Origin: a bacterium
Lineage (GTDB): Bacteria > Krumholzibacteriota > Krumholzibacteriia > LZORAL124-64-63
NCBI GenBank assembly: GCA_024231905.1
Contig: JAAEQC010000057.1
Span: forward strand, 1-64,000
DNA: 64,000 nucleotides
Direction: 5' to 3'
Numbering within the stretch: the first letter of the stretch is position 1; each line of letters starts with the position of its first letter. Of this stretch, positions 1 to 8,170 are shown one piece after another. The translations under genes were made by a program, and so were the position numbers. The notes beneath the pieces are model-generated. The model had not been told where the DNA came from. It did not search any database and worked only from the letters and a program-made list of their open reading frames with translations.

Positions 1-321
1 CGTCGCCACCTTCACCACCTCACGCGCTTTCGTGTACCCCAGCTCGCCATCAGCCACGGCCTTCTTCACCGCCGGCAGACTTTCCAGCTTGCCGGCCAGA
101 TGCACGAAGTCGCGGGTCCGCGAGCGTGAGAACCCCAAGCGTTCGATCGCATACTGGTGCATGGATGAGCACCCGAACTTGCGATACAGCTTCCTCCTCA
201 TGACCTCCCCAAACCACAGCACAGCGCATTGGCGGGCTTCGTCGAGGGCGGCCAATGAATGGCGCAGCGAACGGTCGACCTGGGCGGCGGAACGGTGGGA
301 TTCATAGGGCACGGCGCGCAT
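1..321 (-). CDS. HNH endonuclease-type protein, N-terminal part (runs off left edge)
   Basis: An open minus-strand frame of 107 codons runs from an ATG at 321 to the window edge with no stop. A strong ribosome site (AGGAGGTG) lies just upstream of the start. The translation begins MRAVPYESHRSAAQ and contains LYRKFGCSSMHQYAIERLGF, then SRSRTRDFVHLAGKLESLP and GELGYTKAREVVKVAT. From memory of the family, this helical N-terminal domain (small residue, LGFS, YTKAREV) precedes a C-terminal HNH nuclease domain in genes that are often multicopy in FCB and deltaproteobacterial genomes. The HNH motif itself would lie outside the window, so the nuclease assignment is inferred. The AT-rich upstream DNA contrasts with the GC-rich surroundings. 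Confidence 0.72.
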   Translation of the reverse strand, partial: MRAVPYESHRSAAQVDRSLRHSLAALDEARQCAVLWFGEVMRRKLYRKFGCSSMHQYAIERLGFSRSRTRDFVHLAGKLESLPAVKKAVADGELGYTKAREVVKVAT

Positions 322-361
322 GGGGCACCTCCTGTGCAGGGCGTCCGTGGGAGGTGCGAAC

Positions 362-390
362 AATATACGAAAATAGGGCGAAAAGCACAA
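362..390 (-). promoter_or_regulatory. Sigma-70-like promoter of the HNH-type gene
   Basis: On the minus strand TTGTGC (385-390) and TATATT (362-367) are separated by exactly 17 bases and sit about 40 bases upstream of the ATG at 321. The surrounding stretch from about 360 to 440 is unusually AT-rich for this window. Seen by eye only; no transcript evidence. Confidence 0.5.
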
Positions 391-571
391 GGGCAAAACC
401 GAGATATAACTATTTATTTCTAGCAGTTACGCATAATTGAACAATCGCCAGAATCAGCAGCCACAATCTCGGTATCTGCTTCTGCAGATCCAGATCCGCA
501 TATCCGGATAGGCCGCCCAACAAGGCCCCCGGGGGCCCGCAATCCAGCCCACTCCAGCCCAATCACCCCCC

Positions 572-2566
572 TCACAAACCAATACTCACCCCGCCGCTCA
601 AAGTCCGCCCCGGCCCCGGCAATCCCACCTGGCCGTCTACCCGCGCGTCGAGAATGTTGTCGAGCCGCAGGTGGGCCGTGACCTCGGAGGTGGTTCCCGG
701 CGTTCGCAGCCAGCGCCAGCTCAGGCGCGCGTGCCAGGTGACGCCGGCAGGCAGGCGGGTCAGGCCTACAGGCGCGGTGCCGTCGGCGCTCCAGCGGGGG
801 CCGGTGACGCGGGTTTCGACCGCTGCGCCGGGTCCCTGTGCGCGACGCCAATCCACCGCCACGAACGACTGGTAATCCGGCCGGTCTTCGGCGGCCGCGT
901 CGAATGCGCCATCCTCCTGGACCCGCGCCGCGAGGATCGTGTGTTGCAGTCGCAGGGTCAGGTCACGGCGCAGGTCCCAGCTCCCGACCAATTCCAACCC
1001 CGGGACCCGGATCTCCGTCCGGTTCACCCGGCGGAAGGTGCCGGGCCCGGTGGACTCCTTCTCGATGCCGTCGTCCAGCAATCCCACGAAGGCTACGGCT
1101 TCGGCGCGCCAGCTGTCGCCCCGGCGAGAGGCGCCGAGCTCCGCCTGGTCCTGCCGTTCGGGCCGCAGGTCCGGATTGGGTTCGAACTTGCCCAACGCTC
1201 CGGAGTAGCTCTCGCGCAAGGAGGGGAAGCGGCTGCGCCGGGAGACCGCTGCGTGGACCGTCGTGCGTTCGCCCACCTCGCGCATGAATCGCAGGTTGGC
1301 CGCCGTGGCGTTGGCCGCGTCGCCGGCCGTGAAGTCGCCGGTCTCGGGGGTGGCCGAGCGGTCCCAGCCCAAGCCGCCGCGGAGGATCCAGCCCGCCGCG
1401 GGCCACCACTCGCCTTCGGCCGCCAGGGAGGTCAGCCACTGGGCGTAGGCGCGCACGGGCCCACCCACCAGGATGCTTTCCCGATGGCGCCCGTAGCGGG
1501 CCGAACCCTGGACCGCCACGCTGGCGGTGGCGCCGAGCCAGCGGGTCAGGCGCAGGCGGCCGTAGCCGGTCCGGTCCCAGCTCTTCTCGTAGTCCTCGCC
1601 CTGGAGGAGGGGCTCGTCCCAGCGGTCGGGGCCGCGGGGATCGATCTCCTGGCGGTGGATGTCCGCCGACAGGGCCGCGCCCAGGCTCCACACGCCGTCG
1701 TCGCACAGGGGCAGGTCGAGGACGCCGCCGGCCAGCAGTCGTTCACGAACGGGGTAGCGCCAGTGGCGCACGTCACCGGCGGGCAGGTCGAGTTCCGGAG
1801 CCACGCCTTTCTCGGTACTCCAGGCCGTGGCCAGCAGGCTCAAACGACCGGTCCCGCGCACGGGGCGCGCGCCCCGCAACAGCACCGACCATTGCTCGAG
1901 ATCGCTGTTGGCCCGGTTGCCGCCGCCGGGTCGGGACACGGCGTCGCGACGGTGCCAGGCGCCGGCGCCCAGCAGGTTCCACGCACCGCTGCGCCGCTGG
2001 TGCAGGGCGTGGGTCCGGCCGGCACCGTGCGCTCCGAACCCCACCCCGAGCCGGGTCAGGGGATCCTCGGTCGGCATGGGAGGCAGCAACCGCAGGCTGC
2101 CCGCCAGGGCGCCGGGTCCGTCCAGCAGGGCGGCTGGTCCGCGCCGGCCTTCCACCGCGCCCACGGCCACCGCGGGTACGGTCTCCAGGTCGACCCGTTC
2201 GTCCCAGGGCAGGTTCAGGGGGATGCCGTCCAGGTAGGTCTGGACGTGGCGTTCGGGGGCGCCGCGCACCATGGCGTGGGCGTCGCCGCGGCTGTTGATA
2301 GCGATGCGCGCCGAGGGCAGGCGCACGCCCAGGTCGGCCAGGGAGACCGGGTCGGCCGCCTCGATATCGGGACCCGAGAGTACGGTGCGGTCCTGGCGCG
2401 GCACGGGCTTGCGGCCGGCGGTGATGACCACCAGTTCGGGCAGGTCCACCACCAGGGAGTCGCCCTCCACGGCGGTGGCGGCACCCTCTGCGGAGGCGAC
2501 GGATTGGGGAGCGAGGATGGCGATGGCGGCCAGGAAGAGCCCGGCCGCCAGGAGGCGTTCATGCAT
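572..2566 (-). CDS. TonB-dependent outer-membrane receptor
   Basis: A 664-residue outer-membrane active-transport receptor. Residues 1-26 form a signal peptide. A short acidic/hydrophobic segment near residue 40 (DLPELVVITAG) could be the TonB-contacting region. Residues about 60-165 resemble a plug domain (MVRGAPERHVQTYLDGIPLN, then a GPAALLDGPGALAGSL segment). The rest has the alternating aromatic and charged pattern of a 22-strand barrel, including FEPNPDLRPERQDQAELG, typical of the FepA/BtuB-like barrel. The substrate is not deducible. The gene starts 6 bases after the stop of the acyltransferase gene upstream, so the two are probably co-transcribed. Confidence 0.85.
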   Translation of the reverse strand: MHERLLAAGLFLAAIAILAPQSVASAEGAATAVEGDSLVVDLPELVVITAGRKPVPRQDRTVLSGPDIEAADPVSLADLGVRLPSARIAINSRGDAHAMVRGAPERHVQTYLDGIPLNLPWDERVDLETVPAVAVGAVEGRRGPAALLDGPGALAGSLRLLPPMPTEDPLTRLGVGFGAHGAGRTHALHQRRSGAWNLLGAGAWHRRDAVSRPGGGNRANSDLEQWSVLLRGARPVRGTGRLSLLATAWSTEKGVAPELDLPAGDVRHWRYPVRERLLAGGVLDLPLCDDGVWSLGAALSADIHRQEIDPRGPDRWDEPLLQGEDYEKSWDRTGYGRLRLTRWLGATASVAVQGSARYGRHRESILVGGPVRAYAQWLTSLAAEGEWWPAAGWILRGGLGWDRSATPETGDFTAGDAANATAANLRFMREVGERTTVHAAVSRRSRFPSLRESYSGALGKFEPNPDLRPERQDQAELGASRRGDSWRAEAVAFVGLLDDGIEKESTGPGTFRRVNRTEIRVPGLELVGSWDLRRDLTLRLQHTILAARVQEDGAFDAAAEDRPDYQSFVAVDWRRAQGPGAAVETRVTGPRWSADGTAPVGLTRLPAGVTWHARLSWRWLRTPGTTSEVTAHLRLDNILDARVDGQVGLPGPGRTLSGGVSIGL

Positions 2567-2572
2567 GGGTGA

Positions 2573-3046
2573 TCACTCCGCTGGGCCGTAGCCTTCCTTG
2601 TAGCGCAGGATGCGGGCGGGGCAGCCGGCCACGACGGCACCGGCGGGTACGTCCTTGGTCACCACGGCGCCCGCGCCCACCACGGCGTCCTTGCCCACGG
2701 TCACGGGCAGGATGGTGGCGTTGGAGCCGATGCTCGCCCCGTTCTCGATGGTCGTGGGCAACCAGGCGTCCTTGTCCGGCTGGGGCGGCATGGTGTCGTT
2801 GATGAACATGACGCCGTGGCCCACGAAGACGTCGTTGCCGACGGTCACCATCTCGCAGATGAAGGTGTGGCTCTGGACGCTCGTGCGGTCGCCGATCTTC
2901 ACGCCGTTCTGGAGTTCCACGAAGGTGCCGATCATGGAATCCCGGCCCACTTCGCACTCGTACATGTTGACGAAGTTCCAGACCTTGGTGCCCTCGCCGA
3001 TCCGGCAGTCGCGGATGAGTTGCGTGTCGTTGACGGGGTAGTCCAT
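2573..3046 (-). CDS. Left-handed beta-helix acyltransferase, WbpD/WlbB-like
   Basis: A 157-residue cytoplasmic protein made of hexapeptide repeats (IGEGTKVW, IGDRTSVQ, VGNDVFVGHGV, IGSNATILPVTVG, VGAGAVVTKDVPAG, VVAGCPARI), the signature of the left-handed parallel beta-helix of sugar O/N-acyltransferases. Length and layout, with a loop containing FINDTMPPQPDKDAW, fit the acetyltransferases acting on UDP-amino sugars (WbpD/WlbB type), which would place it in cell-surface polysaccharide synthesis. The acceptor is inferred only from family resemblance. ATG at 3046 is preceded by CAGGAG. It is divergent from the DUF3228 gene, with 98 bases between them. Confidence 0.82.
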   Translation of the reverse strand: MDYPVNDTQLIRDCRIGEGTKVWNFVNMYECEVGRDSMIGTFVELQNGVKIGDRTSVQSHTFICEMVTVGNDVFVGHGVMFINDTMPPQPDKDAWLPTTIENGASIGSNATILPVTVGKDAVVGAGAVVTKDVPAGAVVAGCPARILRYKEGYGPAE

Positions 3047-3144
3047 AATGGCTCCTGGCTCGCGGTCCGATGTCGTGCCGCGCAGGTGCGCGACGGTCGC
3101 CGGCCAAGATACTACGCGAAGGGAACCAAGTCTTGGAAAATGAC

Positions 3145-3705
3145 ATGACGGCGCCGCCCGGCCTCGGTTGGAGCGATTTCGCGCGCCGACGCTATGTGCG
3201 CGGGAGCGGCCACACCTGGTACGACGGAACCGAGGCGGAGTTGCTCGACCTGGTGCGGGCCGGTTGGGCCGGACGGCGACCGGGCCAGGGGCGCACCGAT
3301 CTCGACACCGTGGTGATCGTGCCTGTGGACCCTGCTCGCTTCACCGGCAGCACGGTCCTGGTGGATGAGGATACGACCCTGTCCGCCTCCCTAGTGCGGC
3401 GTGAACCGGAAGAGGAACCCTACGTGGAGGTGTGCGCCGCCGGTTCCTGCGAGGAGGTCCGCCACGCGAGCGTCGTGCTCTACAGCGCCGCGGCCCTGGA
3501 TCTCAACGGGGGCGCCCGGAGCCGTGATTTCGACTGGGAAGTGGTGGCGCTGCTGGCCTCGGCCGTGGCGGAGGAACCCATGGACCCCCTCACCATGGCG
3601 CGCAACATGCTCGCCAGGCCCGGGGGTACGCCCTGCGACTACACGGCGCGGGAGTTCGCCGAGTCCGTGTGGTACTGGGCCCGGCGGGCCAAGGCGGGGG
3701 GTTGA
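3145..3705 (+). CDS. DUF3228 family protein
   Basis: A 186-residue soluble protein of unknown function. The motifs match the DUF3228 family as I know it: FARRRYVRGSGHTWYDGT near the N-terminus, TVVIVPVDPARFTGSTVLV, VVLYSAAAL, DWEVVALLAS, and EEPMDPLTMARNMLARPGGT near the C-terminus. I chose the ATG at 3145 because residues matching the family start just after it; the frame is open further upstream but without family-like sequence. The ribosome site is weak. The small zinc-ribbon gene starts two bases after its stop codon, so the two form an operon. Confidence 0.78.
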   Translation: MTAPPGLGWSDFARRRYVRGSGHTWYDGTEAELLDLVRAGWAGRRPGQGRTDLDTVVIVPVDPARFTGSTVLVDEDTTLSASLVRREPEEEPYVEVCAAGSCEEVRHASVVLYSAAALDLNGGARSRDFDWEVVALLASAVAEEPMDPLTMARNMLARPGGTPCDYTAREFAESVWYWARRAKAGG

Positions 3706-3706
3706 G

Positions 3707-3916
3707 ATGTTCTTCCTGATCTTCGGCTGGGGACCGCGCTCCAAGGACCTGGGCTCAGGCGGGTACCACGACTGCCCACGCTGCCACAACCACGTCATGC
3801 GCCGCCGCGTCGAACGCACCAACTGGATCAACCTGTTCTTCCTACCGGTGTTGCCCACCAATCGCAAGACCGTGCTGGCCTGCCCCATCTGCGCCCACGA
3901 GGAAGAGGTTACTTGA
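3707..3916 (+). CDS. Small zinc-ribbon protein
   Basis: A 69-residue protein beginning MFFLIFGWGPRSKDLG, with two CxxC pairs (CPRC near residue 23, CPIC near residue 61) that would form a single zinc ribbon. Between them is the hydrophobic segment NWINLFFLPVLPTNRKTV. This matches the zinc_ribbon_15-like family of small membrane-associated bacterial zinc ribbons, whose function is unknown. It begins two bases after the DUF3228 stop and its 3' end overlaps the convergent rhodanese lipoprotein gene by 8 bases. Confidence 0.7.
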   Translation: MFFLIFGWGPRSKDLGSGGYHDCPRCHNHVMRRRVERTNWINLFFLPVLPTNRKTVLACPICAHEEEVT

Positions 3917-4622
3917 CCACCGGTAGTCCTGCCTGCTGCCAGCCGACGATGCCGCGCCTGAGGTTCGCCACCTGCTTGTGACCGGCGTCGACGAGCAGCT
4001 TCGAGGCCACGGTGCTGCGGTTGCCCGTGCGGCAGTAGATGAGGACCGGGCGGTCCATGTCCCCTGCCAGTTCGCCCAGCCGTTTCTGCAGTTCCTGCAC
4101 CGGCAGTAGGACGGCACCTTCCAGATGGCCGCCGGCGAATTCGCGGGCCGTGCGCACGTCCAGCACCAGGGGGTCGTGGTCGGTGATGAAGGCCGCGCCC
4201 TCGGCGGTGGTCACGTCCTTGAAACCGGCGGACAGGAATTCGACGGCTTCGATGGTGCCCGTGGCCTCGCCCAGGCTGAAGGGGAAGGAGCCGGCATTGG
4301 GCACCTTGAAGTAGGTCTTGGCGCCCTCGGCCACGGGGAAGTTCATGTCGACGCCCAAGTCGGGCACCTGGAGCCGGAAGGGCAGGCCGCCCGCCACCTC
4401 GGGACGGACGTAGTCACCCCGGTAGATGCGGAACTCCTGGCCCTTGGCCGCGGGATCGAAGGTCAGCACCCGCAGTCCCCGGTCGATGCGGCCGGAGACG
4501 GCCGTCGCTGACGTGGTTTCCGCGTTCTCACCGCCGCTGCCGCAGCCAGCCAGAAAAAGGGCCAGGACCGTTGCCGCCACCCCGATCGTCGTCTTCTTCA
4601 CGTCCGGAAACACACCTTTCAC
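3909..4622 (-). CDS. Lipoprotein with cupredoxin-like and rhodanese domains
   Basis: About 237 residues. A hydrophobic signal ends in a lipobox (LALFLAGC), so it should be exported and lipid-anchored. Residues about 50-130 read like a cupredoxin or EfeO-type beta-sandwich (GDYVRPEV, FRLQVPDLGVDMNFPV, VPNAGSFPFSLGEATGTI), but the usual copper-binding His, Cys and Met cluster is absent. Residues about 140-237 form a rhodanese domain with LVLDVRTAREFAGGHLEGA and the active-site loop YCRTGNRS carrying the catalytic Cys. It probably transfers or senses sulfane sulfur in the envelope. The start is GTG at 4622; a second GTG seven codons in, directly before KKTTIG, is equally plausible. Confidence 0.75.
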   Translation of the reverse strand: MKGVFPDVKKTTIGVAATVLALFLAGCGSGGENAETTSATAVSGRIDRGLRVLTFDPAAKGQEFRIYRGDYVRPEVAGGLPFRLQVPDLGVDMNFPVAEGAKTYFKVPNAGSFPFSLGEATGTIEAVEFLSAGFKDVTTAEGAAFITDHDPLVLDVRTAREFAGGHLEGAVLLPVQELQKRLGELAGDMDRPVLIYCRTGNRSTVASKLLVDAGHKQVANLRRGIVGWQQAGLPVVK

Positions 4623-4703
4623 ACCGTCACGGGTCCCCGGGGATCCGGGTCAAAGACATTCGCGGCTTCGAAAATATAGTGTGGGCCGCGTTTCGCCAGG
4701 GAT

Positions 4704-5813
4704 TCAGGCCTCCGAAGTGGCTCCTGCCAGGAGGCGGGTCGGCAGAGCCGCCTCGCCGGTCAGACAACTGTGCACCGGCCACACGGGCAGCAGATCGCCG
4801 GTGCGGATCCGGCCAAAAACCTCCGCGAACCGCGCCGGAGCGGTCCGGACGATACCATGCTCCTGGGAAATATCCACCACCGGTGCCGCGTCCAGCACCC
4901 GTGGACCTTCACCGTCGAGCCGGCCCACAAGTCCGTACACGGGTCCCGGGAGCTGTTCCTTGGACAGATGCACCGCTCCGCCGTGGAGGACGACCCGTCC
5001 TCGGGCGGCATCGAGGGCCACCACCGGGCAGGCTACGCAGGCGGCCAGGTCGTCGTCCCGGCAGACGCCCAGGGCCCGCTGCATGAGGTCGAAGTAGACG
5101 AAGTTGCCCGGGCGCACCTCGTCGACGCCCGTGAAGCTGTCGACGGCGCTGCAGGTGGGGGTGTCGCCCACCGACAGGAGCAGGTCGCGGCCGGTGGCCT
5201 CGCGGGCGGTGGCCAGGCGGCGGGCGGTCTCGCTGAAGAGCTCCGGCAGGTCCTCGCGGGCCGTGTGGTAGCTGTGCCCGGCGTGAGTCAGCAGGCCCGT
5301 ACAGACGGCGCTCTCGGCCACGGCCTTCAGGCGCGGGCCGTCGTCCCATGGCACGCCGCTGCGGCCATAGCCCGTGTCCACCTTGATCCACAGGGGCGCC
5401 GTGTCGCCGATGACGTGGCGCACGGCCCGGGCCGCCTCGGGGGTGTCCACGGTCAGGCCCAGGGAGCCGCCCCGGTCGGCCAAGCGCCAGGCCAGGTCGC
5501 CCAGACGGGGCAGCTGGCGGGGGTTGACCAGGAAGGCCAGGGTGAGGTCGTCCCAGTCGTGGTCGGCGAAGTGGGCGGCCATGTCCAGGCTCGAGACGGT
5601 GATGGCCGTCACGCCCGCCTCGGCGAACCAGCGGCCGATGGCGGCGTTGCGGTGGGTCTTGAAGTGGGGCCGGAAGCGCACGCCCGCGGCGGCGGCCTTG
5701 GCGGCCATGCGGGCGATGTTGGCGCGGGCGCGGGTTTCGTCCACAAGCAGAGTGGGACGGTCGAGGCCGAGACGGTCGAGGCGGTCGCAGGTGGCGCGGA
5801 GCATGGCGTCCAT
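4704..5813 (-). CDS. D-threonine aldolase / D-serine dehydratase-like PLP enzyme
   Basis: A 369-residue fold-type III (alanine-racemase-like) PLP enzyme. RPHFKTHRN near residue 50 carries the PLP lysine. WIKVDTGYGRSGV and LTHAGHSYH match the barrel. The C-terminal metal site appears as EHGIV followed by WPVHSCLT, the His-x-Cys pair that binds zinc in DSD1-type D-serine dehydratases. It should act in the cytoplasm on beta-hydroxy D-amino acids; the exact substrate cannot be chosen from sequence. It stands alone between the rhodanese gene and a divergent zinc-ribbon gene. Confidence 0.82.
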   Translation of the reverse strand: MDAMLRATCDRLDRLGLDRPTLLVDETRARANIARMAAKAAAAGVRFRPHFKTHRNAAIGRWFAEAGVTAITVSSLDMAAHFADHDWDDLTLAFLVNPRQLPRLGDLAWRLADRGGSLGLTVDTPEAARAVRHVIGDTAPLWIKVDTGYGRSGVPWDDGPRLKAVAESAVCTGLLTHAGHSYHTAREDLPELFSETARRLATAREATGRDLLLSVGDTPTCSAVDSFTGVDEVRPGNFVYFDLMQRALGVCRDDDLAACVACPVVALDAARGRVVLHGGAVHLSKEQLPGPVYGLVGRLDGEGPRVLDAAPVVDISQEHGIVRTAPARFAEVFGRIRTGDLLPVWPVHSCLTGEAALPTRLLAGATSEA

Positions 5814-5920
5814 TTCCAGGGTTGGAGAATGCCGGACGATCCGGCGGAGTATAGTCCCTCGTCGCCATCAGCGGTTGCCAAATCGACGTCCGTGTCCGAC
5901 CATCCCGGCGGAGGTTTCCC

Positions 5921-6295
5921 ATGAAGTGCCCGGCCTGCCGCGTCACCATGTACGTGGCCGAACACGAACACATCGAACTGGACCTGTGCGCCAAGTGCGA
6001 GGGTGTGTGGTTCGACGCCGACGAGTTGGAACTGATTCTGGGCACGGGCGAAGCCTGCGCGCTGGAGGGGGCCGAGGTCCAGGAGGATGACCTGCGCTGC
6101 CCCCGCTGCCGCAAGACCATGCAGAAGGCGAATATCGGGCCCGAGCGGGGGGTAGTGATCGACGTCTGCCCCGACGGTTGCGGCCTGTGGTTCGAGCGGG
6201 GAGAGGTACCCGCCCTGTGCCGGGACCTGGAGGCGAGCGGCTGGCGACTGGAGCCGGCGGTGCGGAGCTTCCTGGGGGACATGTTCAACGAATAG
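5921..6295 (+). CDS. Double TFIIB-type zinc-ribbon protein
   Basis: A 124-residue protein with two tandem copies of a zf-TFIIB-like motif: CPACRVTM ... LDLCAKCEGVWFDADELE, and CPRCRKTM ... IDVCPDGCGLWFERGEV. Each copy supplies CxxC pairs for one zinc; the second pair of copy two is CPDGC, one residue longer. GVWFD/GLWFE after the second pair is typical of this family, whose role is unclear (possibly nucleic-acid or protein binding). GGAGG lies before the ATG. It leads into lemA 33 bases downstream. Confidence 0.78.
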   Translation: MKCPACRVTMYVAEHEHIELDLCAKCEGVWFDADELELILGTGEACALEGAEVQEDDLRCPRCRKTMQKANIGPERGVVIDVCPDGCGLWFERGEVPALCRDLEASGWRLEPAVRSFLGDMFNE

Positions 6296-6328
6296 CGTGA
6301 CGGCCGTGCCGTCCGGAAAGGTCCAAAG

Positions 6329-6886
6329 ATGCTAGCGTTATTGATTCCACTGGGACTGATCGTCGTCGTGATCGTGTGGGTCGTGGGGATCTACAACGGT
6401 CTGGTGCGCCTGCGCAACCAGGTCAAGGAAGCCTGGGCCCAGGTGGACGTGCAGCTCAAGCGCCGCTTCGATCTCATTCCCAACCTCATGGAGACGGTCA
6501 AGGGCTACATGAGCCACGAGCGGGAGACCCTCGAGGCCGTGACCCAGGCGCGCGCCGCCGTGGCGGGCGCCGGCTCCATCCCCGAACGCATGCAGGCCGA
6601 GTCCGGTCTGGCCGGGGCCCTGGGCAAGCTCATGGTGACGGTGGAGGCCTATCCCGACCTGAAGGCCAGCGCCAACTTCATGCAGCTCCAGGAGGAACTG
6701 ACCAGCACGGAGAACAAGATCTCCTTCGCGCGGCAATTCTACAACCAGGCCGTCATGAGCATGAACAACAAGGTGGAGATGTTCCCCGGCAACATCATCG
6801 CCGGCATGTTCAACTTCGCCAAGGAGACCTTCTTCGAGGTGACGGAAGAGGAGCAGCGCGAGGCTCCCAAAGTCAACTTCTCCTAG
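6329..6886 (+). CDS. lemA: LemA family protein
   Basis: A 185-residue membrane-anchored helical protein. One N-terminal transmembrane helix (LLIPLGLIVVVIVWVVGIYN) is followed by the characteristic LemA sequence: GLVRLRNQVKEAWAQVDVQL, KRRFDLIPNLMETVKGY, MNNKVEMFPGNIIAGMFNF. LemA genes commonly sit beside an HtpX-type protease, as here (9 bases downstream). The pair is associated with membrane-protein quality control and envelope stress; the biochemical role of LemA is unsettled. Confidence 0.93.
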   Translation: MLALLIPLGLIVVVIVWVVGIYNGLVRLRNQVKEAWAQVDVQLKRRFDLIPNLMETVKGYMSHERETLEAVTQARAAVAGAGSIPERMQAESGLAGALGKLMVTVEAYPDLKASANFMQLQEELTSTENKISFARQFYNQAVMSMNNKVEMFPGNIIAGMFNFAKETFFEVTEEEQREAPKVNFS

Positions 6887-6895
6887 GCGCGCCGC

Positions 6896-8098
6896 ATGTG
6901 GGAGCAGATACAAGCCAACCGGCGTAAATCCGTGGTCCTGGTCTTCGCCTCGGCCCTCCTGCTGGCCGCCCTGGGCTGGGCCCTGGGTGAGTACTTCGGC
7001 GGCCGCGGCTTCGGACCCTACGGCATCGGCTTCGCGCTGATCGTCTGGGGGATCATGACCCTCGTGGCCTGGTTCCAGGGGGATCAGGTGCTGCTGGCGG
7101 TGGCCGGGGCCAAGAAGATCCAGAAGAGCGACCTGCCCATGCTCTTCAACGTGGTCGAGGAGATGACCCTCGCTTCGGGTCTGCCCAAGATGCCGGACGT
7201 GTACGTCATCGACGACCCGGCTCCCAACGCCTTCGCCGCCGGCCGCCGTCCCGACACGGCGGCGGTGGCGGTGACCTCGGGTCTCCTGAAATCCCTGAAC
7301 CGCGACGAACTGCAGGGGGTCATCGCCCACGAGATGGCCCACGTGAAGAACCGCGACGTCCAGCTCATGCTCTTCGCCGGCGTGCTGGCCGGGGCCATCG
7401 TCATGCTGGCGGAGGTGGGACTCAGGGGCATGTGGTTCGGCGGCGGGCGCAGCCGTTCGCGGCGGGACAGCGGCTCCGACGGCTCGGGTATTTTCGCCGT
7501 TTTAGCCATCGTACTCATGATCCTGGCGCCCATCCTGGCCCAGCTCATCTACTTCGCCATCAGTCGCAAGCGCGAGTACCTAGCCGACGCTTCGGCCGCC
7601 GCGTTCACGCGCTATCCCGAGGGGCTGGCCTCGGCCCTGGAGAAGATCGCCGCCTCGCCGCGGAAGCTGGCCTCGGCCAACAGCGCCACGGCGCCCATGT
7701 ACATCATCAACCCCCTCAAGCGCACCAAGAAGATGGCGGCCAACGCCACCGGCACGCACCCGCCCATCGACGAGCGGGTGAAGGTGCTCAGGGCCATGTC
7801 CGGTGCGTCGTTCGCCGACTACGAGGCCAGCTTCCGGCAGGTCACGGGGAAGAAGGGCGTGGTGCCCGGTTCGGCTTTGGCAGACGAGGAAGCCGGCTCG
7901 GCGCCGCGGACCCGCACCGAGGCCCCGGAGGATCCCCTCCAGCGCGAGCGGGCCCGCCAGGTGGACGATCTCTTCTACAAGGACAAGGGCTGGCAGCGCA
8001 TCGCCTGCCCCTGCGGGACGACCCTCAAGCTGCCGCCGGACTTCGAAGCGCGGTTGGCACGGTGTCCCAAGTGCGGGCGTGAACACCCGGCAGGCTGA
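6896..8098 (+). CDS. htpX: M48 family zinc metalloprotease, HtpX-like
   Basis: A 400-residue integral-membrane protease. Two N-terminal helices (about residues 12-65) precede the zinc motif HEMAH at residues 145-149. After two more helices comes KREYLADASAAAF, holding the third zinc ligand Glu. The region to about 300 fits HtpX (TGTHPPIDERVKVL). Unlike typical HtpX of about 290 residues, it carries an extra C-terminal tail ending in a zinc ribbon (CPCG ... CPKC) that may bind substrate or nucleic acid. Coupled to lemA. The reading frame continues open past its single TGA at 8096 into the next gene. Confidence 0.88.
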   Translation: MWEQIQANRRKSVVLVFASALLLAALGWALGEYFGGRGFGPYGIGFALIVWGIMTLVAWFQGDQVLLAVAGAKKIQKSDLPMLFNVVEEMTLASGLPKMPDVYVIDDPAPNAFAAGRRPDTAAVAVTSGLLKSLNRDELQGVIAHEMAHVKNRDVQLMLFAGVLAGAIVMLAEVGLRGMWFGGGRSRSRRDSGSDGSGIFAVLAIVLMILAPILAQLIYFAISRKREYLADASAAAFTRYPEGLASALEKIAASPRKLASANSATAPMYIINPLKRTKKMAANATGTHPPIDERVKVLRAMSGASFADYEASFRQVTGKKGVVPGSALADEEAGSAPRTRTEAPEDPLQRERARQVDDLFYKDKGWQRIACPCGTTLKLPPDFEARLARCPKCGREHPAG

Positions 8099-8170
8099 AA
8101 CGAACCCGGCGGGTCGAAACGAAAAGGGGCAGGTATCAACGACCTTTTCAGAGAGTACCTCGGCAAGGCG

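Noticed and set aside
671..2572. 633-codon plus-strand open frame
   Set aside because: Antisense to the TonB receptor; Gly/Gln/Arg-rich shadow of a GC-rich gene with no domain or start signal.
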